Shown piece by piece: positions 13,901-26,955 of a stretch of 64,000 nt of DNA. The position numbers and the translations under genes were made by a program. The stretch's first letter is position 1; each line of letters opens with the position of its first letter. The stretch is from Diadema setosum (Eukaryota > Echinodermata > Echinoidea > Diadematoida > Diadematidae): assembly GCF_964275005.1 (NCBI RefSeq), contig NC_092701.1, forward strand, positions 9,593,453 to 9,657,452, read 5' to 3'. The notes beneath the pieces were generated by a model that made no database searches, was not told the origin of the DNA, and saw nothing but the letters and a program-made list of their open reading frames with translations.

Positions 13901-16900
13901 ATTTGAAATTGATGATTTTGGTGGCCCCATCGTTAGTGTGGAGTCCTGCTTTATGAAATCAACAACTGTTGATGTGGAGAGCCCAGAGAAAGACAGAAGC
14001 AGTGCTTTTACCTCCTTCTTTACCTGTCAGTGAGATATGACCTGCAATTCATTTGGTGGAAGTATGTACACTTGGTTAATACAACTTTGTTACCATTTTT
14101 GTATATACTTGTTCTATTTCAATCTTAGCAAGCAGAGATTTCTGTAGACTTTTTTTTCCTTTCCCACTCTTTTGCTATATCAAGTTAAACACAAACTTAA
14201 TAATCTTAATATATGTTTAAAGGTCATATATTGGGAATTTCATACAGGAATCTCAAATTACATACTTATCTATCAATGTTTTTGAGGAGGAAAGAGCATT
14301 TTTTCCTATATGAGTGCACATCATACAGCACAAATAATGGTTTGGTTGCAGCTCAGAACGAAAGATTACAAATGTTCCATAGTTTCACCTGTAGCATTTT
14401 CATTGGTATTGCTATAATGACTTCTGACAAGTAGCTCCTGAAGATGCACATTTTAATGATTGTAGCAGAATGTGATTATTTACATAGATCATTGTTTTTT
14501 TTTCTTCTGTGTATTAAAGAAAAGTGGCCATTTTCACTCTTGTTTTTGTTGATGGGTGTACAAATGTGTATGCCATGAATGACATTCGCTAATTTATATT
14601 GGCATTATATTCAACTTATCATCGACATGCTTCAGGTGTGCCATGTACATGGTATCAAGTTTAATGTAAAACAACTTTTTGACTCTGGTGGCTCAGTTTT
14701 TAATAAAACATGAGATGTTGAACTTTATTGACTGTGTGGTATTTTGATGGTGAAAAGGATGAAAAAAGAAAAAAAAAACACTCAAGCATGCAAAAGTTTT
14801 GAAAATCAAGTTGTCACAATGGAGATGACTATGAACAAATATTACCCTGCTCATCCACACTACCACAATAAAAAGATTGTCTACTATCTGTTGGAAAAAC
14901 TGAGTGTGTATCAAAAAACCAGGCGCTCGCAGATTTTCACCTATTTGAAGCATATTCCAACATTAAGGTTTTATTAAAATGGGTTTTTGTATAACGTAAT
15001 TTCTATACAGCATTACACACAGTTGCATAATTTCGGACCATGCAGCTCATATTTTTCAGACTGAGAGGCTGTTCTGTGACTACATGTATGAAAGACAATT
15101 TGTTATGTTCCATTAAACATCACATTTTCTTCATCTTTCTATTTTGGCAGAGATAAGCCATACCTGTACTTCTTCAACTTCTTGGATTGCCTGAGTTCTT
15201 CAACTCTCCTCAGTGTAAAATGTCCGACAGTGCAGGTAAACAAAGTCTACTTGATTTATGCTACACATAACAACAAAAACATGTAAACTTTGACTTTGTT
15301 CTTTCTTTGTTTCATTCTCACCACCGCAAGGTGGTTGCATTTTACTCTTTAATGTTTTTGATGATTATGATTATCTTTAAAGTCATTTTTTTTTTAATGA
15401 TTTTGCTTGTTGCATTTAACTGATGCCATGTCTTGATAAATCAGCATCATGTGTATTAGCTATAGTTTTTATCTGGCGATTCTATTGAATACACTCTATA
15501 TGTAGACACTCGTAATGCTAGTACAGTTATGAATTCCAGTTTTTTTTTTTTTTTTTTTGTGGGGTTCTTTTTGCTGTCCAGGAATATATCATGTGAATAT
15601 AGCTTCATTAGCTCTATGCCCATTGTTGCAGCCGTTGCAACTTATATGTTATATACTGTCAGATTTAAACATTGATTGTGAGCGCCTTGAGCACCATTGA
15701 GTGGATGCGTTGCATGTTATAAATGTCTGTATTATTATTATCATTATTATTATTATTGTGGTGACAGGTATGTGTATCCTCATGTCCAAACTACACGGCT
15801 GCGCCGTACACATCGGTCGCCACGAGCGTTATCAACGGTGTCGCCTTTGATGTCAACCTGATCGACTGGAGTACATTCATCTGTGACTATGGTTTTAATC
15901 CGCAACAAGAGTATCTCTTGAGTGGAGGAGAATACGTAAGTCACTCACATTACAAACAGGGCCCTCTGGCAAAAATAAAAAAAGATATTTATATGTTTGG
16001 AATCCAAAATGAAAATCAACAAAATTGAATTTTCATTGATGGTTAATCCAGCACTGCATTTGAGTGGGGTATTTTATGTGTAGATTAGTTCAGACATGAC
16101 TTTTTATATGCTTCTAAACCTTGCACTTTTCATTTTAGATCACACGCACAGACTCTACCATGCACTCAAATGAAAAGAAAAAAAAAAATGCAGCCCGAAG
16201 GGATAAATTAGTCACAAGAAATTTTTCCTGTGGCAACAAGCTGTCTTTTTTGCCCAGTAGACTATATATTTCTATGAATCTGTTGTGATTTATTATAAAC
16301 CTGAATAATAGATAGCAGACAATTTTCTGTAGTGATTGTTTTGCAAATGAAGTATAGTGATAAGAATGGCGAGATTGTTGTCATGATGTTTCTTTAATAT
16401 TCATGTGATAAGTTTGTGAATGACTCAATAGAATAGAAATTTAGCCTTGGTGCTGCAATGTACTTTTGAAGAAGCAAACCATCAAAATGCAGGGAATAAA
16501 TTTCCAACTTGAATTTGATTAGCTATTTCAGATGATGAATGATATATAATTATATCAAATCGTATCCTGTGTACTTCTATGGAAGAAAACTGCTACACAA
16601 AAGTTAGTTTGTGTAGGTGTAGCTGCAGTATAAAAATGCATAGCAAATTACGATGCGATACCAGGAAAATGATTCCCTGAAATATGATGGAATAATCGTA
16701 GCCTGGCCAAAGGATTGTTGCATATTGTCAACTTGATAGACACTTCTGATTGCAAATGAAAATGGTGTTGTACTGTCAAATGTACTGAAGTCGCTATAAA
16801 TAGTCGCCTCTGGCAAACACAGCCATGGCAACCATATAACAAATCATGTCTGCACTCTTCGTGAATGCAGAGTAAAGCTGACATCAGATTTTGGAGAGCC

Positions 16901-19900
16901 GTTGCCATAGTGATGCCAATTACCATTTCTCATTAGCTGATTTCCCTACTTTCCTTCGCACTATCAGGGATGCCAGTGGCATTTGCCTCCAAGTCCTGAA
17001 AAAATTTTGGTGGGGCAGAATATGTGCTTGAAGTGCGCACATCATGAGCACGGAGCGCGAAGTCCCTTGCGGCAGGGGTTCAGGTCTGGGGTTGTAGATA
17101 CTCAGCCCGATTTTGGACCATTCCAAAATACTTTTATGACCTTTTTCATTTTGGTGGTAATTTTGATACTTGAATGCAAGTGATGTTTACTGAATGGATA
17201 AATTCAGACTTGCAAGCACTAAAACCCAAGGAAAAAGGATAAACGGGAAGAAATTACAGAAGTGGCAAAAAAGCTTAAATCAGAGATGACACTGAGAATA
17301 ATAAACAGAATAGGAAAATCACAATTTTCAGACATTTTGAACAAACAAAAATGTGACTCTAAAGTTTGCTTCCTTTTCAAAAAAAATTTTGCTATTATTG
17401 GGAATAGTTGAAAAAAGCTCAGCTATTTTCCAATACTTGAACGCACCTACAAGTTTAGTGTTTTCTTTTGGTCTTATGCACATATTGTTTGTGCTGCTGG
17501 AAAACTTTGGTCTTTATTTTTGTGGCTATACACTGTGTTCACTTGATGCAGCTGACTTTTTTCTTAATTATCCTTTGATCTTCCCTCTCCCCCTTTCAGT
17601 CAGGTACCGTGGGCCTGGAAAAGATGTTCTCCGATGAGAAATGTGCATCCTATGTTATCCCACAGACTGCATGTGAGTGGTATACTCTCAACAAAGATGT
17701 TAATAATGATCAAATCTTATTCAGCAGAAGAAAATATCTATCATGACGTGTAGATGTACATTGTTAGTATTTAACCCGTTGAGGAACGTTGATTTTGCTA
17801 CAACAGGCATTTCCCCTAGACCTCGGCCTGGCCGAGTATACCGCGGACTCATCCTCCACAGGTTAAAGGTTAACCCAGTGTAGTGTATATTTTGACCCAT
17901 TGCTTTAAGTTCTCATAGGGTAGAATCCTATATTGCAGTCACAGTGGCCTGCAAACAATTTATAAGTTTGAGGAGAGTAAATGCTGTGTAATACACTTTG
18001 TTTGCAATAACCTTAATCTATGTCCGTCACGTTGTTGTGTCATTTTGCTATTTTGCTGGTGTAAATTCTTTTTCAATAAATTTTAATAACATGTTCAATT
18101 TTCAATTTGTAGGATTGTGTTGCACCAAAATGTGATAGAATATCGCAACATTGTGTGTTGTCAATGTCCTAGATTCCCTTCTTTTACATGCAATACATGG
18201 TCTTTTAAAGACTTTATGTTGAAGGAACGTATAACAGGTGTGTCTTTTTTTAGGACAGTATTGCAAAAAAAAAAAAGAAGAATGAATCCAGGTTTATATG
18301 ATCTCATCCCTAATTTGAATGGTTGTCAATTACTTTAAGCCAACAAATTATATCTTGCATTTTCCCTTGCAAAAATTACATTCAGTGCAACAACCACTTT
18401 ACTGTGTGCCTTTTGTGACTGAAATGTGACTTCATGCAGTTGTTTTCAAATTATCTTTTGTGCAGACCTCGGTCGATGTGTGCCATCGTTTCTGGTGAAT
18501 GCATTGAGTAGCGTGACGGACGTCCTGTCTGAAGACGAGTTCATTCTCACCCCAGGCAGTGAGAACAACAACATCACTGCCAGCAACGCCCAAGATCTCT
18601 TCGAAACGTAAGAATGAAATTACACACTTAAACTACCAGTTGCACCACGTTAAAATAGTTTACCAGGAGTGAATGTACACTATTTGTAGAAGTCCCTCAG
18701 ATCTATTTGTTGCAAAGCTAGTGTGATTGATTATTCCTTGTTTTGCCTTTATGATTCTCAGTCTAAATACCTATAAAGTTAACTAATCTCTTAATGTGAA
18801 GCAGATGTTTCCAGTCACTGGAACACTAGTCTAAATATCTTAAGCCTCATCTAGGATCACAAGAAGAAATCAAAGGAATGATATGCATGTTACCATACCG
18901 ACAAAACTATGTGCGTTATTGATCGATACTTTTTCGGAAATGAATGGAAAGAAGAAGAAGAGGATAAAGACTAAAAGAATGAGTGAGATAAGGTGAGATG
19001 AGAGAGAGAGAGAAAGCAAATGGGAAAGAAGTGATGGAAAAAATATGTGACTAGCTACAACAAAAGGATCCTCAAGTTGCTGACGGCTGAGCCGAGAAAA
19101 ATGAGTTTGAAGTCACATCATCAAAATTGGTCAAAACAATCGGATTTCTGTCATGTCATAATTTTGTAGTCTAATGTTTTATCCATCATCTGCCAAAATT
19201 TTGCAGCTAAATGATCAAAGGAAAGGCAGGAAATCAGCGTTTTTCTGGGCCTTGATTTTCCGACTTAGAACGTAACAGAAACGTGTCCGAAGATTTGGAT
19301 TTAGCGCCGCAGCTAGACTCCGCCCCTAGCAACGAGGGTGTGATCTTATTGGTCAGTGCGTGGCATCCTGATTACTGATGGTTGTGCGTAGATCGCTGGC
19401 GCTAAGCTTGAATGAACATCGCGGAGGTTGCCAGGAGCTGCCTTCTATTGTCAAGCGGTGAAAACTGTCTCGCCTCCCCTTGATCATGATGGCGTCAGAA
19501 GGAAAACTTTGCAGGCGTTTTTCTCGAAACTCTGATTTCCTCCACCCCTTGACATGCGCTAATAATATCATCGCTATCTCTGCAACCGAGTACTTTTGTG
19601 AGTTGTGTTATATATGAAATTAAAGTAGAAGAGTAAGGAAATTAAGTCATGCCATTTTCAGAAAATTGCCCTCCCCCGACTTTCGGATCATTTTGTTGTA
19701 GCGGGTCACAAATAGTTAGAGTGAAACAGGAGCCATTTAAATGCTTCTACAAGTAATTGTACCAAGCCAGGTCATAATGAATGGTGAGCTTCATTGTACT
19801 CTTCTGCATTGATCTCCATTCTTTGTCGTTTCAATGTTTATATTTACAACTGCATATGGATATCTCTCCTGTCTGACAGATCTGTGAATTTGCTGCTGGA

Positions 19901-22900
19901 TGTAGTTAACCTTGTTGAGGTGATCTACCAGGATGTCGTTGCCTCGTGGTATATCATCCTCGCGTAAGTTTCCCTATGAAGATCAAATGTTATTCTCCCT
20001 TGTGCCATTTTGATTTGGATCCTTTAGAATATTTTGTTCAGGACCTTACATAAAAAAAAATCTGCTAGTTTTCATTGCTTGATTTTGATTATATAAGTTA
20101 TAAATTTGTGATGTCTGGAATTATTTCTTGTTATCTATAAGGGTCAACATGCTTCGTATTCCACTAAATGGAATAAGACATGTTTTTCCTCGATGTTGGA
20201 GTAGGCATATAAAAATAGCTAAAATATTCAGCTAACATGGATATTTAATTATGTTTACATTGTTGAATGACAGTATTTGTTTTGATGTAGGAGAAGAGGT
20301 ATTAAAATTGCAAAAATGTTCAGCTAGAATGGATGTTTTATCATGTCTGTATTAAAGCATTACTATATTTGTGCAGTAGTTTAATCAAAATTGTCACATA
20401 TTTTGTTTCAAAGCAAAGGGCCAGGTTGTAATATAAGCTTTACATTTATGAGCAAAATTTGCCAAAACTTACACACACTAAGAATGTAGTACCTCCAGTG
20501 AAAGTAGGAAGTGTTCCATTAGATATGATTTCAATACAAATACATTTGCTGTTTCATTTTTTATTTTTTAGATTAGGCTACTGATACGTATAGATGTAGC
20601 AAATGTATATGTATGTGTAGCAAGTAATATTTGTTTTTTTCTCTTTTGTATGAAACGTTTCATCACCTGAGTGTGAAATATAAAACCAATCGTGGATTTT
20701 CAAAGCTTGGCTTATGACCTTTGACCCTTGATCTCTGCAGTGGAATGCTGTTGGGAATGTTGATTGCATTCATCTTCATTGTTCTGATGAGATGGCTGGC
20801 TGGAGTAATTGTGTGGTTCACAATCTTTGGCCTCATGGCTACACTGGGTGTTGGTAAGTGGTCTCGTGTTTGGTGTGCAGTGCTTTATGTTTATTTCATA
20901 GTGTAACTTTGAAGTTCATTGTACGTAGTATTAGTAAGTGCCAACAACCCAGTACTCATAAAACAATATTTCAGACATTAAATTCAATATTGGAATCAGT
21001 TTGACTTTTTTTTTTCTCCCTGAACCAGTGTGGGTTTTGATTGGCTGTCAAAAAGAGAAACTTAGTAGAGGGTTTTTGGGCTGGTCACTGCAAGATATGT
21101 GATGAAAACACATGACCCCTTCTCACTTTCATGTCTTGGGTTTTATGAATAGATTGTGAAACTCAACATTTCATAACTTTCTCTTCTTTCCCCTGATTTT
21201 GATTATTCCATTTGGATATATCATATTTATTTTAGTTTTTTTTTTTTTTTTATTCATGGAAGTCAACTTTCGTACGTACACTAATTACTGTCATATGCCA
21301 ACCTGAAAATTCTGAAACACTCATTCTTATTTCCGGATTGTATATCCTTTCTACGTGTGACTATATCCAAACCTGCAGGTATTTACTACTCCTACTACAT
21401 GTACACCAGTCTGGCTGGTGTGGATGGTGCCGATGCTGCCATCACCTTCACCGCCAATCTCTCCAGCTACTTCCGTCTCCAGCAGACCTGGCTCATCATT
21501 GGTGAGAGGCTGATAGCAGATTCCCTTCACTTTGTATTTTGGTTACATTGTGTCCACTGCCCCTACCCCTCCAGATAATCATAGAACTTGTTGGAAAGTT
21601 TGGATGTACTGATTGAAACAAACAAAAAAATTATTGCTATCATTCATGTTTAGTGTAAAGATCGTTGATCAATACCAAACATGGTAGTAGAGCGAGGAGA
21701 GAGAGAAAGAAAGAAGAAGACAGACTAAGAGAATGTAGATTGAGGTTTATGTCATTTTACATTATACACTACCATATGAGAGAGGATACAGAGATTTCGG
21801 TTTGTGTGTGTGTGTGTGTGTGTGGTTTTTTTTTTTTTTGCCTGTTTGAAGTATTCTACATTAGAAGAATGATATAATGTGTGCTACATCAATGGATTAT
21901 AAGCTGAGGAAAAAGATTCTCAAGAAAATGTGTTAAAAAAAAATCACTGACATCATTCTTTCACAAAAAACTTTTTACATCATGAGTTAAAGATATTTTT
22001 ATATGCCAAACATGTATTAAAGAGATATGCCCATAACAGACTGATTTACCAATCCAATGTAGTGAAATCAGTGAAAGTCTGTCTTTGGGGTCCTTTTAAA
22101 AGCTTTTCCATTATCCCAGCTAGCTGTTTCTGATGAATACACTTCAGTACTTAAATGGAATCTACCCTGCATACATTAGTTGTTCCTATGTCAATCAAGT
22201 CTCAGTAAGCTCTCTAGTTCTTGGGAACAACCTTTTTGTCTAAAAAGAAATGTCTATAGAATTTGAATGTTCTAGTAAATAGGTGTGTACTTGTTTTTCT
22301 TTAAATCCTTTGCATGCATACAGGCATCATTCTCTCAGTACTCCTGGCCATCATACTGCTAATGACCCTCTGCCTCTGCACTCGTATCCGCATCGCCATC
22401 TCCCTCATCAAGGAAGCCAGTCGGTAAGGATCGTTGACAGATCTTACAAGGGAATTTCCCCAAATATGCATACGGAATGAGTGAATGCAGCGATATTAGT
22501 ATTAAAATCACTTCACCGAAGTTTGAGGAAAATTGCGCGATACATTCAAAAGTCATGAGTTTTTAAGTTTTGGTGCTGACATTGCTGGATGAGAAGACTC
22601 CGACATATTGCAACTTCACATGTGGACAACAAAGAAAATATGAAAGGAATTCAACATATTTTCACTTAATATTTAACTTTACCTCTTTCAGAAAACGGGG
22701 GGAATCATTTTACTCTGAACATACGTCAGTATCAAGAGGAGGATTTGTGTACTTTTTATGACATATGATTTTTTTTTTTTGCAATTCTCTTTACATTTTG
22801 TATATATCATTGCCCATGCATAACATCATGGACTGTTGTAGTCATTTATCCAGAGGTGGCAGCACCAAAGGGTTAAAAAATTCATTTCTTTTGCATGGAT

Positions 22901-25900
22901 TGTCCATAGTTTTCCTCACACCTGATGTGCTCTACATACACCGTTACACTTACTCAATCCATATGACTATTACATATATGTATTTCTTTTCCTTTTTTTC
23001 TCCTTTAACCCGTTGAGGACAAGTCCGAGTACATATACTCGGGCAAATGTCTATGGGAAATGTTTGTTGTAGCAAAGCCCATTCTCAATGGGTTAAAGAA
23101 GAACCCTCTTCTTTAACAATTTCTCTCCTTCCTTCGTTTGGCACAAATATTACACTTGGATAATTTGTTCCCTTCCTGATGGCTCAGGCAGGCTATTGCA
23201 GTTGCTTTTTGACTGTTATCTGTGATGTAACCTTCTTTTGCATTCAGTTTTTCTTTAAAGACAGTGGTCAATAGCTTGACCCTGATGACAAAAAAAAATT
23301 CTGTTGACGTGATCATACTCCAAACTGTACACTTTTGGATGTTAAGAGAGATGAATGATCTTAATAGTTCTAGAATCAACTGAGGTTTGTTCTTTTTTCA
23401 AAACTAAAATTGGAGCAATAGGCAAATGAGAACATTCATCAAAAGGGAAAAAAAAATCATACTTCAAAGAAGAATTCATTAATTATGTGCAGCATGCACA
23501 TTTCACAGTAAGGGCCTTCTCTGTAATTGATTTTGTTAATGTGTTTGCAAATCCTGTCCAGAGATTATAGATATCCAACCCCACTCTAAAATGTGAGTGT
23601 GCAATCTAATTTCATGTGATTAATTTATGTGTATAAACATTGAATTAATATATCAATATTGGCATGGACCATATGGCTCTGTAGAGCAGTGTGTCTTTGG
23701 CAATTTACATGTTAATTGTGCTGTACTGAGTAACATATTTTCTTTTCTTTGCTCTGATTGGTCACAGGGCCATAGGTCACATGATTTCCACCCTCTTCTG
23801 GCCAATCATGCCATTCCTACTGGAGCTGATAGTGGTGGCGCTCTTTGCCTGCATTGCAGTGTATCCTTTTCTCACACTTGTTTGCATGATTGATTGCAGC
23901 AGATGATTGTACTCGAAGTCAATATTTAGTGCTGATGAATTTCCATTTTATTTTTTATAAGTCATAGGCCCCGTTTTATCAAAAGTTATAATTAATTATA
24001 AATTTCCTTACCACACAGGCTGCCATAGACTTATCATAGAAATCAACTATAAGCAATTATAACTCTTCATAAAACAGGGCCATAGAAAGATAAGACTGCC
24101 AATTTTGTATGTGAAAGCAGGAATGTCCCTTAATTGATATCTTTTGATTTGTCTATCTACTTACCATTTTTTTTCTATCATTTTTTTTTTTTGACAGTGC
24201 TTGCTGTCAGCTTATTTCAAGAAGCATATACTTTATATTTTCATGTAAGTACATTGTACATGCTATCTTAATCTTGCTTTGCAAAGGCTGTAGTTTGGAT
24301 TTTTTTTCCTATCATTTTTTTTTTCTTCTGTGGATATGAATAACATTTATGATATGGGTTTGCGTATGTACAGAAAATACCAGAAAACATCATGTACGTT
24401 TGGATAAGTACAAACACATTTGTTTTTCATACTGATTTTGAACTAAGTCCCATGTTAGAAAGTTTCGTACACTCTTGTCATGTCACTTGATTTTAATGAG
24501 CTGCATTTAACAGCTATCAAAGTAAAATGCTTATATATATATATTTAGTGATGGGCTGTTGCTGAGCTGCTATTGTAATGGCCTGGGGGGCATTTCATGA
24601 AGCATTTTGCCCGACAAAGTTGTCAGACAAAATGACCCAGCTTCAGCTTCATGAAGGCAGGTCAGTGTGTCCTAGCTGGATTCCATGAATATTGCCCTGT
24701 CTTCCAAACCCTGTGTAAATTAGCCTTGACTCAAGCCGTCATCCTCAGTTATCTTGCCACCACTCATCGCAACATGTATGTAGTGGTCGATGCACCGACA
24801 GATTTTGGAGTTGCTAATGGCACATCTTGTGACCAGGCTGTAAGTGTATAATCCCTTCTCCTTTAATGAATAAAACAAGTAAAATGATTTAGTTGCACTT
24901 GTAGAGTAGAGACCTTTGATTAATTACTGTCCTGACAATATTGTGGAATTGGGGCGCTACATGCATGGTTTATATTTTGAATTCAGTTGTTAAAACTTCA
25001 TAGCGTTAAGTGTTTCTGCTTGTAAATCAATATTTTACTCAATTTACCTCCAGTGTGACTTTTAATCTGGGCAATTGTAAAAGATATCAAGTGTCATTAC
25101 AGGAGGTGTCAATTTCTCTTGTGACGGTGCATTAGAATGCAAAATTTTGTAGCTTGAAATCCAAGAACTTTGTAATCTGTGGACAAGTTACCATCCATAC
25201 AAATTGTATGGCTCATTTCTTATTTCATTCATATCAAGACAATTCGAAGATATTGTTTATAGAACTTCAGCAAAGATCCTCCATCTGAAAGGATATGTTA
25301 TCATTAGAATTAAGACCTCTGCAGATATATGTTTGCACGTAAGTCAACGTATTATATGATTTTGACAGTCTATCCGAGCCTCCATTATATCTTCCTTTTG
25401 AATGATCTGTGTGAAGACAAGTTTAAATAACCAAAACAATGCGATCCTGATAAAAGGTGGGACCCACCTTTTATTAGGAATGCTTTGTTTTCCTTTGGTT
25501 ATGGATATCTCAGCCATTTCAAAACCGATTTCAAGCAAATAAACTTTAAATTCCTCTTAGAATTTTACGCTTTTTAACATTTTGTAAAGTGGTTTCTAAG
25601 TATTTCATAAAAAGTTAAAAGCTGAATTCTCACCTCAACCAATGCTGTTCCATATCCCGTTATCTGTACATTTCTTTGGCCCCTATTCATGGCACTCGTT
25701 GTACCCCTCACAGACATTTGCCACCAACAACACAACAGCAATGTGCATCTTCAGCGAGTACGCCCTGCCCAGCTACACCATCTACCTGCAGGTCTACAAC
25801 CTCTTCATGTTCTTCTGGCTGGTCAACTTCATGATCGCCTGGGGTCAGATGACGCTGGCTGGGGCCTTTGCCTCCTACTACTGGGCCTTCACCAAGCCCC

Positions 25901-26657
25901 AGGATATCCCAGCTTTCCCTCTTCTCAAATCCTTTTGGCGATCCATCAGGTACAGTATACTCTTACAGCTTTAAACGTACTCATAGTTGGTCGTTTTAGA
26001 TGATTCGTCATGTATGGGGAACATCTGTCTCCATACGTACATGTAATAACATCCAGATGTGGGCAAACCACATGCAAAGGAGAGCATGAGATTAGAAAAA
26101 AAAAATAAAGCAGCAATAATTGTGTGATGAATTAATAAAGATTGCTTTCAAGAAGTGATCCTATGAAAATGAAGCTTTTTTTTTTAATTTTCTTTGTTAG
26201 CTGTTGATGCAATGCAAATGTGCAACATTGCAGAAGGGCCATATTATCTTCAAATGGAATGTTTGCACCTAATTGAAAAGATATTTATTCTTTGCATATA
26301 TATTAAAAAAAATTAAGCTCAGAACTTTCCTTCATAAATATTTGTGGAAATGTAATTATACAAGGTGAAGGAGTGCAGAGTCACATTTTGTTAACCCGTT
26401 AAGGACAACTCCCGAGTATACTCGGGCAAGTGTCTATGGGAAATGTGTGTTGTAGCAAAATCAATCCGTCCTCAACTGGTTAATATCAACAGGAATACTT
26501 ACCGGAGTCTGATTTCTTCCATTCCAGGTATCATCTGGGTACCATAGCCTTTGGTTCCCTCATCATTGCCATCATCCAGATGATTAGGGTCATGTTGGAG
26601 TACATAGAGCAGAAACTCAAAGGTGCGTGTGAGATTTTGCAGCTAATGATGACGACG

Positions 26658-26692
<35 letters not shown>

Positions 26693-26867
26693 AATAATGA
26701 TAATAATAATGATAATAATAATAATAATAATAGTAAAAATGATAATAGTAATGATAATAATAATGATGATGATGATAATATGGATAAAAATAATAATCAT
26801 AGTAATAATAATGATGATGATAATAATAACAATTATAACAACAATAACAGTAATAATGATAATAATA

Positions 26868-26911
<44 letters not shown>

Positions 26912-26918
26912 AATAATG

Positions 26919-26955
<37 letters not shown>

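Larger units (their letters stand above)
19964..22323 (+). other. Introns 9-11 (around exons 10 and 11): nothing recognised
   Basis: Apart from exons 10 and 11 these introns are AT-rich with poly(T) runs and a (GT)n microsatellite at about 21800-21823. TGACCTTTGACCC just upstream of exon 10 resembles a nuclear-receptor DR1 site. No repeat family shared with the rest of the window was seen. Confidence 0.5.
23861..24748 (+). other. Intron 13, U12-type (minor spliceosome) intron
   Basis: The 5' splice site GTATCCTTTT (23861-23870) is a perfect U12 donor. A U12-like branch site CCTTGAC at 24724-24730 (branch A at 24729) lies 19 nt before the AG at 24747-24748. Splicing these sites gives a phase-consistent AVYLATTH junction that aligns with ALYLATSG in human SLC44A4. 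The intron also contains a GGCCCCGTTTTATC MITE (23967-24082) and part of a CATTTCATGAAGC repeat (about 24583-24631). Confidence 0.85.

Noticed and set aside
24197-24245. Apparent small exon after TTTTGACAG with donor GTAAGT
   Set aside because: No frame gives family-like sequence. Joining exon 13 by its U12 donor to 24749 restores the conserved YLAT motif and phase.
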